48,067 bases of DNA from Gammaproteobacteria bacterium (GCA_003645255.1 QNES01000011.1:1-48067); one strand, 5' to 3'. Shown: positions 17,857-25,877, numbered from the stretch's first letter. Notes: a model not told the origin generated them from the sequence alone. Made by a program: numbers and translations.

Positions 17857-18561
17857 TTAAAAAAGCAAGCATTTTAGTCTGAAAAATACGGTTTCGTAAA
17901 AGCTGCCGTTAAAGGGATCGTCTCGTAGGAAACGTACTTCAAGGTGTGGGGTGCCAAAAAACGGACGTAAATTCCAAGAAAGTTGGCAACCGAGAAACAT
18001 GTTGACACCGAGCCAAGTCAATAGAATTTGTTTAGCCTTTAAACGGTTAGCACAAATATATTCAAGCAGTGTGAACAAATGAATGTTGCCAATAATGCCA
18101 GCGAAGGCAATTAGTATGACATGTAAAATAAGTACAAGGGCATGTGCTTTATTGGCTAAAGCTGTTCCCATCGGGGGTAAGTTGTAGAGTAAAAACAGTG
18201 CCAGTGGGGTAAACGCACCCAGAATAATGGCAATCAGTGTGAAGCTCATAATGACTGCCAGAAAACTTTGTCGAAAGCTGATTTTAGCACCTAATAGTTG
18301 GGCTAACATACCATTAATAATGGCATTACCCAGCGTTGTTAAAATAATGAGCAGCGGAAACTTTATGGCGACATAAAAACTTTGTAACGGTGCCCGCCAC
18401 AAACCTATTGAAGTTCCATAGAGACTACTCCCCAAAATAAGCCAAATCAGACAAGACTGAATTTTTTCTTTATCTTTATCAAGCCAAGTGGCTAAAACGC
18501 GAGGATCTGCACGACAAAGTCGCACTAAATCCGCCCATAATTGTTGAAAATAATCAGTCAT
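17857..18561 (-). CDS. Multi-pass membrane protein (Yip1-like), paralog B
   Basis: The 234-residue paralog of the gene at 17050. Its N-terminal arm reads LWADLVRLCRADPRVLATWL. Five to six hydrophobic helices follow, then LRPFFGTPHLEVRFLRDDPFNGSFYETVF near the end. Conservation of the arm, the helices and the C-terminal LRPFFG block in both copies suggests two subunits of one membrane complex arising from tandem duplication. Start ATG at 18561. A run of three hairpins lies upstream. No enzymatic motif is visible. Confidence 0.6.
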   Translation of the reverse strand: MTDYFQQLWADLVRLCRADPRVLATWLDKDKEKIQSCLIWLILGSSLYGTSIGLWRAPLQSFYVAIKFPLLIILTTLGNAIINGMLAQLLGAKISFRQSFLAVIMSFTLIAIILGAFTPLALFLLYNLPPMGTALANKAHALVLILHVILIAFAGIIGNIHLFTLLEYICANRLKAKQILLTWLGVNMFLGCQLSWNLRPFFGTPHLEVRFLRDDPFNGSFYETVFFRLKCLLF

Positions 18562-18940
18562 TTTTAGCTCTCTTTTTTGGTAGTGCTGTAAAGGTAGTGA
18601 AAAGCTAAAACGACAGTAACTACAAGGATTGTATATAATAAGGGGTTAGATCGTGGTTGTACTTGGTGTTTAAACCCGGGGTGTTAAATCTGCACAAAAT
18701 GCCCTATCATTTTTCACCCCGATTAAGGCTATTCTATGCACATAAGTTCCAAACCGCATGGAAATCAATTTCCATGCTAAGAGCTAATGTCGGTTAAAAC
18801 CGACTTGAGTTCTTAGCCTTAGAATTGATTCTAAGGCGGATAGGAGCAAGCGTAGCAAGCGTAGGGTGGGTAGAGCGATAGCGAAACCCACTATTAATCC
18901 CAAAAAAATGTTTTAAAAACCTGTCAGTTTTTTTCTGAAA
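18562..18940. other. Intergenic region with hairpin cluster
   Basis: No gene is supported. It contains the three-hairpin unit at 18756-18836, a GTAGGGTGGG repeat near 18860 with a GAGCGATAGCGAAACCCA tail, and a half copy of the AAACCTGTCAGG palindrome near 18910. Its two neighbours are both on the minus strand. Confidence 0.6.
18756..18836. repeat. Three consecutive hairpins
   Basis: GCATGGAAAT-CA-ATTTCCATGC at 18756-18777 is a perfect hairpin. CTAAGAGCT...AGTTCTTAG (about 18777-18816) encloses GTCGGTTAAAACCGAC. CCTTAGAAT-TG-ATTCTAAGG at 18817-18836 is a third perfect hairpin, followed by CGGA. Degenerate relatives of the last unit occur near 27256 and at 35586-35605. Confidence 0.7.
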
Positions 18941-19819
18941 TCAATCGTTAGCCTGGGTTTTAGTCGGCAAATGTAACAATTTATCAGTTTGGCTAATAGG
19001 TAATTGATATTGCACACCTTTTTCTTTTTGCCCTAGCACAAATATTTGTTGTGTTGACATAATCGTCAAGTGTAAGGTTTGTGCCTGGTCAAGCAAGCTA
19101 ATATCAATTTGCCCTTCGTCTGAGCTTTCAGTATAAGGTTCGACGTTAAAAGCCTGCAGTTGTTGCCAATTATCGATAAAGGTGTTGAGCGCATCTTGAC
19201 TTGTATCAATTTCATCCGGCGATAGGGTTGTTGAAGTGAAACTCCATTGCCCTTCTTTTAATACTATTGAATAGTCAGGCATTTTTAGCGCGGTTATTTT
19301 GGGATTATTTCCCAAGGGCGACAGACTCACAAATGCTAATGCATTACCATTTAAGGATTGATAAACGGTGTCAGCAAGCAGGTAAACCTTTTGCTTGATT
19401 AACGCATAACGTTGCCCATCATTCATGGGCGAGCGATCCCCAAATGCGATAGTCAACTGGTTAAATTTCACCGTTGCCAGAGGTTCATCCAAACTCAATT
19501 CAGCCAAATTCAATTCAGCCATTTCTAATGACTTATACTGACGCGCCGACAACATTTCTAATAGGCGATTAATACGAATATGATTGCCAGGCAAATGGTA
19601 AGGCATAGTCATTTGCCAAATGTCATGCTGTTTTTTCAGCAATGAAATAAGCGGCGCATCTTTTCGTTCAATACGGATACTTAGAACCCTATTAGCTTCT
19701 AAATCCGTTAATTTAGGTAATTCAACCGATTTTTCCTTTTCTAAGGTATAAAAAACCGATACCGTTAAAAGGAGTGCAACCCCTAACAAGATAAAAATAA
19801 GCAACCAACGTTGTCGCAT
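18941..19819 (-). CDS. DUF4340-like membrane-anchored protein
   Basis: The 292-residue protein begins MRQRWLLIFILLGVALLL, a single N-terminal membrane helix. A mainly beta-strand periplasmic part follows (VLSIRIERKDAPLISLLKKQ, IWQMTMPYHLP, the RINRLLEMLSARQYKSLE helix, and paired YALIKQKVYLLADTVYQSL). This is the layout of DUF4340 proteins, which usually sit next to GldG-like ABC-transporter auxiliary proteins. ATG at 19819 was chosen because it overlaps the upstream stop (TAATG) and is preceded by GGAGGAAAG; longer frames upstream lack support. It is translationally coupled to the GldG-like gene. Confidence 0.8.
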   Translation of the reverse strand: MRQRWLLIFILLGVALLLTVSVFYTLEKEKSVELPKLTDLEANRVLSIRIERKDAPLISLLKKQHDIWQMTMPYHLPGNHIRINRLLEMLSARQYKSLEMAELNLAELSLDEPLATVKFNQLTIAFGDRSPMNDGQRYALIKQKVYLLADTVYQSLNGNALAFVSLSPLGNNPKITALKMPDYSIVLKEGQWSFTSTTLSPDEIDTSQDALNTFIDNWQQLQAFNVEPYTESSDEGQIDISLLDQAQTLHLTIMSTQQIFVLGQKEKGVQYQLPISQTDKLLHLPTKTQAND

Positions 19820-21294
19820 TATGCTTTCCTCCTTTTTAGCCAAATAGATATACCGGTTATAATTAAACCCAGCGGCAAAATAAATAAAAAGAATATACCT
19901 AACCAAATCACGACATTAGCAGACAGCTCTAAATCCAAATCAATAGCAGTTTTGCTTGGAATATCAATCAGCGTATCATCGGCTGCTAGCCAATTCATCA
20001 TGTTTAAAGCTAATTCCAAATTGCCAGCGTACCCTATAAACGCATTGGAAAGAAAATCACCTTCGCCCACAATAATCACCCGTTGTTCTTCATAGACATC
20101 ATCATGAATATCTTCCTCAATATCTTCCTCCGTGTCGTGAACATCCGCGTGAACCGCTTTTTCAACCTCTTCAACTGCCTCTTCTTCATTATCCATTTCA
20201 GAATCGTCCATTAGTGGTTTATCTCGGCTCAAGGCAAAAGCAATATCCAATGGTCCATTAATATCGGTTTCTTCGTTAAATTCAACCGTTTCTTCTTTCC
20301 CTGTTTCTGACCACACTTGGGGGTTAGTCGTGAGCAAAGCTGTTGTTTCCCAGCCTTCATCTTCTGGCGGTTCTACAATTAAGCCACTTGCGTAGGGAAA
20401 TAATGTGATTAATTCGCCAGATGTTGATGTAACGGGATGCGCACCATAACCGTCGGTAGTAATAGAAACCACTGCCGGATTATTAACCCCTAACAATTGA
20501 CTAATGGGATCAACTATCATCCCTGGTTGTACCGTTAAACCCAATTTTGTCGCAATGGGTTCCAAACCTTGCAAAGACGTAGTGGGGTCAATTAACCATA
20601 GTAAATGCCCCCCTTGATCAAGATAATGTGCGATCAAGGTGATTTCGCCAGGCAATAGATCATTTCGCGGACTCGCAATGACCAACACATCAGCATCATC
20701 AAGAATCCAGGCATTTTTTCCGACATTCAGAACTTGTACTTGAACACCGCTATTTTTTAACGCATCTGCCCATTCACTTAAATCGTGATTTTTGAAATGA
20801 GTTGGACTACGTTCACCATGCCCTTCTAAAAAAACCGCAAGACGGGCGGGACGCATTAGTCGCTGTAAAGCAGAAGTTAAAGCTTGCTCGGATAAAAACC
20901 CCAGATGTTCGGTCCTATCCTGGTAATGAACCAGAACTTCTCCTTCGCCCTGAATACCTTGTTGACGTACTTCATCAGGTGCATAAACGGGATCGACAAA
21001 GCGCAGATTGATATTATCTGCCTGTCGTTGATAACGCGCTATTAATTCACTAAGAGCAACTCGCACCTCATTATTTTTACCCACATAGGCGGTGATTTTA
21101 ATGGGTTGTGTGAGTTCAGCCAATACTTTATGGCTCGCTTGTGACAAGGTATGCCGATTATTAGCAGTCCAATCTGCTTGTATTTCATAATGAGTGCTTA
21201 ACCAGGCGATTAAACTGATTATCGTAATTAATAACACCATAAAAATGGTGTTTTGCAAACTAGCTTGTAAATGAGTACGCTTTGTGACTTGCAT
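19819..21294 (-). CDS. GldG-like ABC-transport auxiliary protein
   Basis: 491 residues. A membrane helix at about 17-36 is followed by SQASHKVLAELTQPIKITAYVG and a large extracytoplasmic domain with LAVFLEGHGERSP, DADVLVIASPRNDL and YLDQGGHLLWLIDP, characteristic of the GldG/ABC-type uncharacterised transport family. An acidic insert (about residues 350-400, runs of Glu and Asp) precedes VIIVGEGDFLSN. A second membrane helix closes the protein (about 462-485). Such proteins normally follow a GldA-like ATPase and a GldF-like permease; neither is present upstream here, where a heptamer array and a palindrome lie instead. Transport role is inferred from the family. Confidence 0.85.
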   Translation of the reverse strand: MQVTKRTHLQASLQNTIFMVLLITIISLIAWLSTHYEIQADWTANNRHTLSQASHKVLAELTQPIKITAYVGKNNEVRVALSELIARYQRQADNINLRFVDPVYAPDEVRQQGIQGEGEVLVHYQDRTEHLGFLSEQALTSALQRLMRPARLAVFLEGHGERSPTHFKNHDLSEWADALKNSGVQVQVLNVGKNAWILDDADVLVIASPRNDLLPGEITLIAHYLDQGGHLLWLIDPTTSLQGLEPIATKLGLTVQPGMIVDPISQLLGVNNPAVVSITTDGYGAHPVTSTSGELITLFPYASGLIVEPPEDEGWETTALLTTNPQVWSETGKEETVEFNEETDINGPLDIAFALSRDKPLMDDSEMDNEEEAVEEVEKAVHADVHDTEEDIEEDIHDDVYEEQRVIIVGEGDFLSNAFIGYAGNLELALNMMNWLAADDTLIDIPSKTAIDLDLELSANVVIWLGIFFLFILPLGLIITGISIWLKRRKA

Positions 21295-21300
21295 TTTTAG

Positions 21301-21328
21301 TGGTTAACGGTTAATGGTTAATAGTTTA
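21301..21328 (-). repeat. TAACCAT-type heptamer array (4 units)
   Basis: Four seven-base units (plus strand TGGTTAA, CGGTTAA, TGGTTAA, TAGTTTA). On the coding strand they read TTAACCA, ending six bases before the ATG at 21294. Confidence 0.75.
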
Positions 21329-21360
21329 GAAATACGATTTTTGGCAAAAATCGTATTTCT
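21329..21360. repeat. AGAAATACGATTTTT palindrome
   Basis: AGAAATACGATTTTT, a short loop and its exact complement. It is a base-changed member of the AAATCCGATTTTT family: the change CCG to ACG is matched on the other arm, so the stem is preserved. Compensatory change supports selection on, or recent copying of, the hairpin. Confidence 0.7.
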
Positions 21361-21502
21361 TGAAGTTGTACCTACTTAATATATCATAACTTATCCAAAA
21401 AATATGTTATACTCAATCGTATTTTTATCAATTATTGTGAAAATGTTGATCTGTATAGAATGAATTTTCTAAAGTATCAAGTACGCTCAGTATAGGTTAA
21501 AC

Positions 21503-21658
21503 ATGATGGCTCATTTGATAAATTCAGAAATGGCATTATTGGGAGTGGATTCTGGTTATTTAATTGTCATGATGGCTGAAAATTATTTACCACTTCCTAG
21601 CCTACCGGAAAGAAAAAAAATAGCTGCAATGTTTTCAAAAATATGGAGAGCTTCTTAA
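21503..21658 (+). CDS. Small protein, 51 residues, coupled to AlkD-like gene
   Basis: The frame opens with MMAHLINSEMALLGVDSG and ends in KKIAAMFSKIWRAS. Its TAA overlaps the ATG of the AlkD-like gene (TAATG). A weak AGGTT precedes the start. The coupling and open frame favour a real gene, but the sequence is not recognised and it is short enough to occur by chance. A -10-like TATACT at 21408 lies about 90 bp upstream without a clear -35. Confidence 0.35.
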   Translation: MMAHLINSEMALLGVDSGYLIVMMAENYLPLPSLPERKKIAAMFSKIWRAS

Positions 21659-22010
21659 TGAAGCGTATAGTTACCCATTTAATTAAACTCCAACAAGAAC
21701 TCCAACAACTCGCTAATCCAAAACAAAAAGAAATTTTACAGCGTTTCTTTAAAACAGGTGTAGGCGAATATGGGGAAGGCGATGTTTTTTTGGGTATAAA
21801 AGTACCCGTGCAACGAAAAGTCGCCAAAAAATATCAAACGCTGCTATCACTAGTCGATATAGAAACACTGCTAAAAAGCAAAATTCACGAATACCGGTTC
21901 ACTGCCTCATTCTTCTTGAACATTGTTATCAAAAAGCTGATGATAAAAAAACCTTCTTCAATTTTTATATTCACAATGCACAATATATTAATAATTGGGA
22001 TTTAGTCGAT
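21658..22010 (+). pseudogene. DNA alkylation repair protein (AlkD-like), frameshifted and truncated
   Basis: The start reads QELQQLANPKQKEILQRFFKTG, then GEYGEGDVFLGIKVPVQRKVAKKY, LLKSKIHEYRFTA: the N-terminal HEAT-like part of AlkD-family glycosylases, which excise alkylated bases. After 21905 the expected sequence continues in another frame (LILLEHCYQKADDKKTFFNFYIHNAQYINNWDLVD). One extra C at 21905-21906 restores the frame. Homology then stops exactly at 22010, where the AAATCCGATTTTT palindrome begins; about half the usual length (roughly 220-240 residues) is missing. The start at 21658 is preceded by GGAGAG at good spacing. The protein is almost certainly non-functional as read. Confidence 0.8.
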
Positions 22011-22043
22011 AGAAATCCGATTTTTTTGAAAAATCGGATTTCT
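22011..22043. repeat. AGAAATCCGATTTTT palindrome at gene truncation point
   Basis: AGAAATCCGATTTTTT with a short loop and its complement. The left edge coincides with the last base of the AlkD-like homology (22010). Confidence 0.8.
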
Positions 22044-22086
22044 GATTCAGTTATTCCTAACTATAGACATTGTTGAAAAAAAAATC

Positions 22087-22305
22087 ATGAATCTTACCAA
22101 ACTGAAATCTTATTTGATTCTAAATAAAAGGGCAGCCCTGATTGATCTGGCTCACCATCTTGATGCGACACCTGATGCCGTAAAGGGCATGTTGGAACAT
22201 TGGATACGTAAGGGCAAAGTGCGTCACCTTGAAGGGAGTGCTTGTAATAAAGGATGCTGTCAGTGCGATCCTGCCGGTTTGGAAATTTACGAATGGATAG
22301 CCTGA
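22087..22305 (+). CDS. feoC: FeoC-like iron-sulfur regulator
   Basis: The 72-residue protein has a winged-helix fold (LNKRAALIDLAHHLDATPDAVKGMLEHWIRKGKVRHLEG). It ends in the Cys cluster CNKGCCQC, with Cys at 53, 57, 58 and 60, as in FeoC proteins. FeoC normally accompanies the FeoAB ferrous-iron transporter, and its cluster is thought to report oxygen or iron state. Here feoA and feoB are absent; the gene lies just before a Fur-controlled siderophore porin gene. No good ribosome site is visible before ATG 22087. Confidence 0.85.
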   Translation: MNLTKLKSYLILNKRAALIDLAHHLDATPDAVKGMLEHWIRKGKVRHLEGSACNKGCCQCDPAGLEIYEWIA

Positions 22306-22380
22306 CAGTACAACGGATTAACTTTAAACCTCTCAGAATTGTAGCCCACCTTTAAAAATACCCATTTTTATTTAAAAAAC

Positions 22381-22409
22381 TTGACTTCGTAAATGATAAT
22401 AATTATCAT
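22381..22409 (+). promoter_or_regulatory. Promoter of the siderophore porin gene
   Basis: TTGACT (22381-22386), a 17-bp spacer and TATCAT (22404-22409). The spacer and -10 are covered by the first Fur box, so bound Fur would block RNA polymerase. Confidence 0.65.
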
Positions 22410-22410
22410 T
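22392..22410. promoter_or_regulatory. Fur box 1 (perfect palindrome)
   Basis: AATGATAATAATTATCATT is a perfect 9-1-9 palindrome matching the Fur consensus (GATAATGATAATCATTATC type). It overlaps the promoter of the porin gene at 22485. It predicts repression when iron is plentiful. Confidence 0.88.
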
Positions 22411-22419
22411 TGTTTGGCA

Positions 22420-22438
22420 TATAATAATAATTATCATT
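22420..22438. promoter_or_regulatory. Fur box 2
   Basis: TATAATAATAATTATCATT: the right half is identical to box 1 and the left half matches at seven of nine positions. The centres are 28 bp apart, about two and a half to three helical turns, which would allow two Fur dimers on neighbouring sites. It also contains a TATAAT at 22420-22425. Confidence 0.75.
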
Positions 22439-22484
22439 TGCTATTTATTTGAATCAATCATTTTCATCAATTTAGGAGACAACA

Positions 22485-23525
22485 TTGAAAATAAAATCTA
22501 TTGTGATTGCAGCAAGTCTTATCAGCTCAGTCAATACCCATTTATTAGCGGCTGAAGAATGGCCCACCGGTGTCACCGTCACTGGCTTAGTTCAAATCGA
22601 AGCTCGTTATAACCAAGACTATGATGAGGTAGATGCCAGTGATTTTATAGTAGATGAACTGGGAGTAGGGATTGAAGCTCAGGTACACAAATGGGCTACG
22701 GCTCAAATTGTCTTTCTTTATGAAGAAGGAGCGACACCGCTAGAAATAGATGAAGCGATTATTACGCTCGGTAATTTGGAGGCTTCGCCTGTGTACTTGT
22801 CAACAGGGCAACTGTATGTCCCGTTTGGCAATTTTGAAAGCAATATGATCTCCGATCCGCTTACTTTAGAGCTGGCTGAAGCACGGGAAAAAGCCCTCCA
22901 ATTAGGTTTTGAAGCAGGGGGAGCTTATGGTTCAATCTATGGCTTCAACGGTTCAACTCAAGATGATGCGAGAGATACGATTGATCACTACGGTGCTCAA
23001 ATCGGTTTTGCAATGGAAACCGGTCCTGCTAGTTTCGACCTGGGTATTGGCTACATCAGTGACATCAGTGATTCCGATGGTTTAACGGATGCACTGGGGG
23101 GAGAAGATAATGTACCTTACCTGGTGGATTATGATTATGTAAATGGTTTAGCTGCACATCTTATCGTCAATGCTGCCGGCGTGAACTTGATAGGGGAATA
23201 CGTGATGGCCTTAGACACATTTAAAATGGACCATCTTGCCTTTAATGGTAACGGTGCAGAGCCGAAAGCCTGGAATGTTGAACTGGGCTATACCTTTAAG
23301 CTGGCGAACAAAGAAATGACTTTTGCGCTTGGCTATCAAGGGACTGAAGAAGCTCTTGCTTTGGGATTACCTGAAACACGCTATTTAGGTGGTTTATCAA
23401 TGGGCATTTTTCAAAATACGACGCTTTCCTTAGAATATGCCTTTGATGAAGATTACGCTCAAAGCGAGGGCGGAACAGGTGAAGACGCTACCCAGGTTAT
23501 TTTGCAATTAGCGGTTGAGTTTTAA
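22485..23525 (+). CDS. lbtU: LbtU-family siderophore porin
   Basis: 346 residues with a signal peptide (1-22, ending LLAAE). Alternating beta strands and acidic loops follow, and a terminal Phe (QLAVEF) is typical of outer-membrane barrels. GVTVTGLVQIEARYN, VYLSTGQLYVPFGNFESNMISDPLTLELAE and EAREKALQLGFEAGG resemble the LbtU family, whose founder takes up legiobactin in Legionella without TonB. The TTG start at 22485 has AGGAG six bases before it. Two Fur boxes lie upstream, matching an iron-uptake role. A cognate siderophore system is not in this window. Confidence 0.82.
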   Translation: MKIKSIVIAASLISSVNTHLLAAEEWPTGVTVTGLVQIEARYNQDYDEVDASDFIVDELGVGIEAQVHKWATAQIVFLYEEGATPLEIDEAIITLGNLEASPVYLSTGQLYVPFGNFESNMISDPLTLELAEAREKALQLGFEAGGAYGSIYGFNGSTQDDARDTIDHYGAQIGFAMETGPASFDLGIGYISDISDSDGLTDALGGEDNVPYLVDYDYVNGLAAHLIVNAAGVNLIGEYVMALDTFKMDHLAFNGNGAEPKAWNVELGYTFKLANKEMTFALGYQGTEEALALGLPETRYLGGLSMGIFQNTTLSLEYAFDEDYAQSEGGTGEDATQVILQLAVEF

Positions 23526-23629
23526 AAAAATTTAAAAAATTTCACTTTCCCCCTTGATTTCTAACTTTTTTATCTGATAAACTGCAATGGTGTTTTATGC
23601 AAGTAAAAATCACCAATTAAGGAGAATCA

Positions 23630-24856
23630 ATGAAATTTTCAAAAATTAGCCTCACTGCCGCAGGTATTTTATTCGGGATCAGCGGTCCCGTTGCCTCGGA
23701 CAACGGTGAAGGTTTTAAACTCTTTTCCGATGCACTGCTTTATGCACAATTCCGCCCTCGTTATGAGTATGCGGATATAGATGGGGGAACTGATGCCGCG
23801 AGCGCATTGACTAACAGAACCGTTTTAGGTGCCAAATTTGCCAATTTTGCTTCCACAAAGGGTCTTAATATGACCCTTGAGGCAACCAACGTGAGTCATT
23901 TTGGTGTTCTGGATGATTATAAACCAGAACAAAGTGACTATGATGTCATTATGGACCCGACGCAGACGCGGATGACGCAAGCCCATTTTACTTATAGCCA
24001 GGCCGGTACGACTGTCGTAGCTGGTCGAAAAATGTTCACTTTTGACAATCAACGGTTTATTGGTCATGTTGGTTGGAGACAGATGCCACAAACTTTTGAT
24101 TTGTTGTTAGTGACTAACAACAGTGTTAAAAACCTGAATCTCGCGGCTGCTTATGTCAAAAGAGTCAACAAGATAACGGAGAATGGTAAACTGGATACCA
24201 ATTCGGTTCTACTTAATGCTTCCTACACCGTTGCACCTGCCTTAAAATTGACGGGTTATGGCTATATGCTGGCTTCCATTCATGATACCATTGGTATAAG
24301 AGCAACCGGCGGTCAAAAATTTTCCGGTGCTAAACTCAGTTATGAAGCTGAATACGCCCTTCAAGACAAACCCTCCTTTGAAGAAGAAACGATGGGTGAT
24401 ATCAAACCCGATCAAGAAGCACAGTATTATAAATTGGGCGTAAAAGCCAATTATAATGGCATAGTTTTAGGTGCCGCTTATGAGGTGCTTGGCGAAAAAG
24501 AAGGAGATGGAGGGGGGGCTTTTTCAACGCCCTTAGCAACCCTTCATGCCATGAACGGTTTTGCCGATAGATTCCTAAAAACACCGGTGAAGGGATTGGT
24601 CGATACCAATTTCACTTTGGGATACGTCAATAAACAGGTTGGGAAAGTCCTGGCTTTTTATCACATCTTTGAAAGTGACGATGGGGGTGATGATTACGGC
24701 AGTGAACTTGATCTCGTTTACGTCCCACCTAAGCTAAATAAGAACCTGGGCATGATGGCCAAGGTTGCCTATTATATGGAAGGTGATGATGCAGGTACCC
24801 CAGTAGGCGATACGACTAAATTTTGGCTCATGTTGGATTATAAGTTTGGTTTTTAG
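23630..24856 (+). CDS. Outer-membrane porin, alginate-export-like barrel
   Basis: 408 residues with a signal peptide (1-23) and strands throughout, ending in Phe (LDYKFGF). YAQFRPRYEYADIDGG, ALTNRTVLGAKF, the DPTQTRMTQAHFTYS block, VVAGRKMFTFDNQRFIGHVGWRQ and MPQTFD match the alginate-export/porin family (PF13372 type), which forms monomeric outer-membrane channels. The substrate is not predictable. AAGGAGAA precedes the ATG. It lies 104 bp after lbtU with no clear terminator between, so read-through from the Fur promoter is possible. Confidence 0.8.
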   Translation: MKFSKISLTAAGILFGISGPVASDNGEGFKLFSDALLYAQFRPRYEYADIDGGTDAASALTNRTVLGAKFANFASTKGLNMTLEATNVSHFGVLDDYKPEQSDYDVIMDPTQTRMTQAHFTYSQAGTTVVAGRKMFTFDNQRFIGHVGWRQMPQTFDLLLVTNNSVKNLNLAAAYVKRVNKITENGKLDTNSVLLNASYTVAPALKLTGYGYMLASIHDTIGIRATGGQKFSGAKLSYEAEYALQDKPSFEEETMGDIKPDQEAQYYKLGVKANYNGIVLGAAYEVLGEKEGDGGGAFSTPLATLHAMNGFADRFLKTPVKGLVDTNFTLGYVNKQVGKVLAFYHIFESDDGGDDYGSELDLVYVPPKLNKNLGMMAKVAYYMEGDDAGTPVGDTTKFWLMLDYKFGF

Positions 24857-24888
24857 TTGAAATCCGGGCGAATGAATACTTATGATTT

Positions 24889-24919
24889 TGTAGGGGCAGA
24901 CCTGCGTGTCTGCCCTTAC
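24889..24919. repeat. TGTAGGGGCA stem-loop family
   Basis: TGTAGGGGCAGAC, a short loop and GTCTGCCCTTAC form a stem after the porin gene. Related stem-loops lie at 4548, 17001, 43682, 46004 and 47072. It could serve as a terminator, though no T run follows directly. Confidence 0.55.
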
Positions 24920-25029
24920 TTTAGGTGCTTAATTTTAAAACGCTTAATTTCTGTCCATTGACACAAGTTTTATTTTACACATAAAATACCTATTACATTC
25001 AATAGGCATTATGACAAGAAGGAAAAAAG

Positions 25030-25284
25030 ATGACAATTTCAAAATTCAATTTCGCGGCGGCTTGCCTTTTACTTGGAACAAGTGGCTTACTGATTTCTTG
25101 CGGCGGTGGAACAGCCGTTGTTTCCGACTCCACGAGCAAACCCAGTGCTGTAACGGCAGGCTGTATTGTAGATGAGCTAGAAGATTCTAAAATTCATCCA
25201 TCCACGAGTCCTGATAAAGCCCGTAAAGAAGGATCAGAAGAACTTCAGGAAGAATATGCAGATTGTATTGCTGTGCCTAACTAA
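25030..25284 (+). CDS. Small lipoprotein
   Basis: 84 residues. A lipoprotein signal ends in the lipobox LLISC (Cys about 24), followed by GGG and a short, Ser/Thr- and Glu-rich mature part with two more Cys (AGCIVDELED, EYADCIAV), which could form a disulfide. No family recognised. It lies 32 bp before the rhodanese lipoprotein gene, probably in the same operon. Confidence 0.65.
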   Translation: MTISKFNFAAACLLLGTSGLLISCGGGTAVVSDSTSKPSAVTAGCIVDELEDSKIHPSTSPDKARKEGSEELQEEYADCIAVPN

Positions 25285-25316
25285 AGTAACAACTTACCGA
25301 AAGGAGTTTAGTCACA

Positions 25317-25844
25317 ATGAAAGTCATGCACCAATTTTTTCAAATCGTTATTGTTCTAATTATTTTTAGTACGTTCATCGGCTGTGCAATTTCACCAACT
25401 GCCGATTTACCTGACAAAAAGAAGACGCAATTAGAGCTTTATCTAACTAGCAGCAAAGCAGTTGACTTACTCAAAAAGGACAGTAAGAACATCTTATTGG
25501 TTGATACTCGCACCCGAGCTGAACTTGTTAAAGGGGGTATGCCTGCCCAAGTGGATGCTCACATTCCTTATGTATACAGAGGCGATAATAAAAAAGCGGC
25601 TATCAACAAGAATTTTGCCAACGATATTGATGAGCAACTTAAGGAAAATGGTTTAAACAAACAAAATACCATTATCCTAATATGTCGTAACGGTAATCGG
25701 AGTGCTGGTGCAACCAATAAATTAGCCTTGGTGGGCTATAAAACGGTATACAGCGTAGTAGATGGCACTAAAGGGTGGGAAAAAAATAATTTGCCTTGGA
25801 TTGACAAAGTTGATGAAGGGAAATTGTATTCTTCTGAGCCCTAA
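25317..25844 (+). CDS. Rhodanese-domain lipoprotein
   Basis: 175 residues. Lipobox FIGC (Cys23) anchors it to a membrane; a single rhodanese domain follows: LLVDTRTRAEL at 60-70 and the active-site loop CRNGNRS with Cys123. Rhodaneses move sulfane sulfur or handle cysteine persulfides; a periplasmic lipidated version fits a sulfur-oxidising lifestyle, which is inference. GGAG precedes the start. It is followed by an excellent intrinsic terminator at 25878. Confidence 0.88.
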   Translation: MKVMHQFFQIVIVLIIFSTFIGCAISPTADLPDKKKTQLELYLTSSKAVDLLKKDSKNILLVDTRTRAELVKGGMPAQVDAHIPYVYRGDNKKAAINKNFANDIDEQLKENGLNKQNTIILICRNGNRSAGATNKLALVGYKTVYSVVDGTKGWEKNNLPWIDKVDEGKLYSSEP

Positions 25845-25877
25845 TTTATATAGCGAAGAATTAAGATAGTCACTCAC

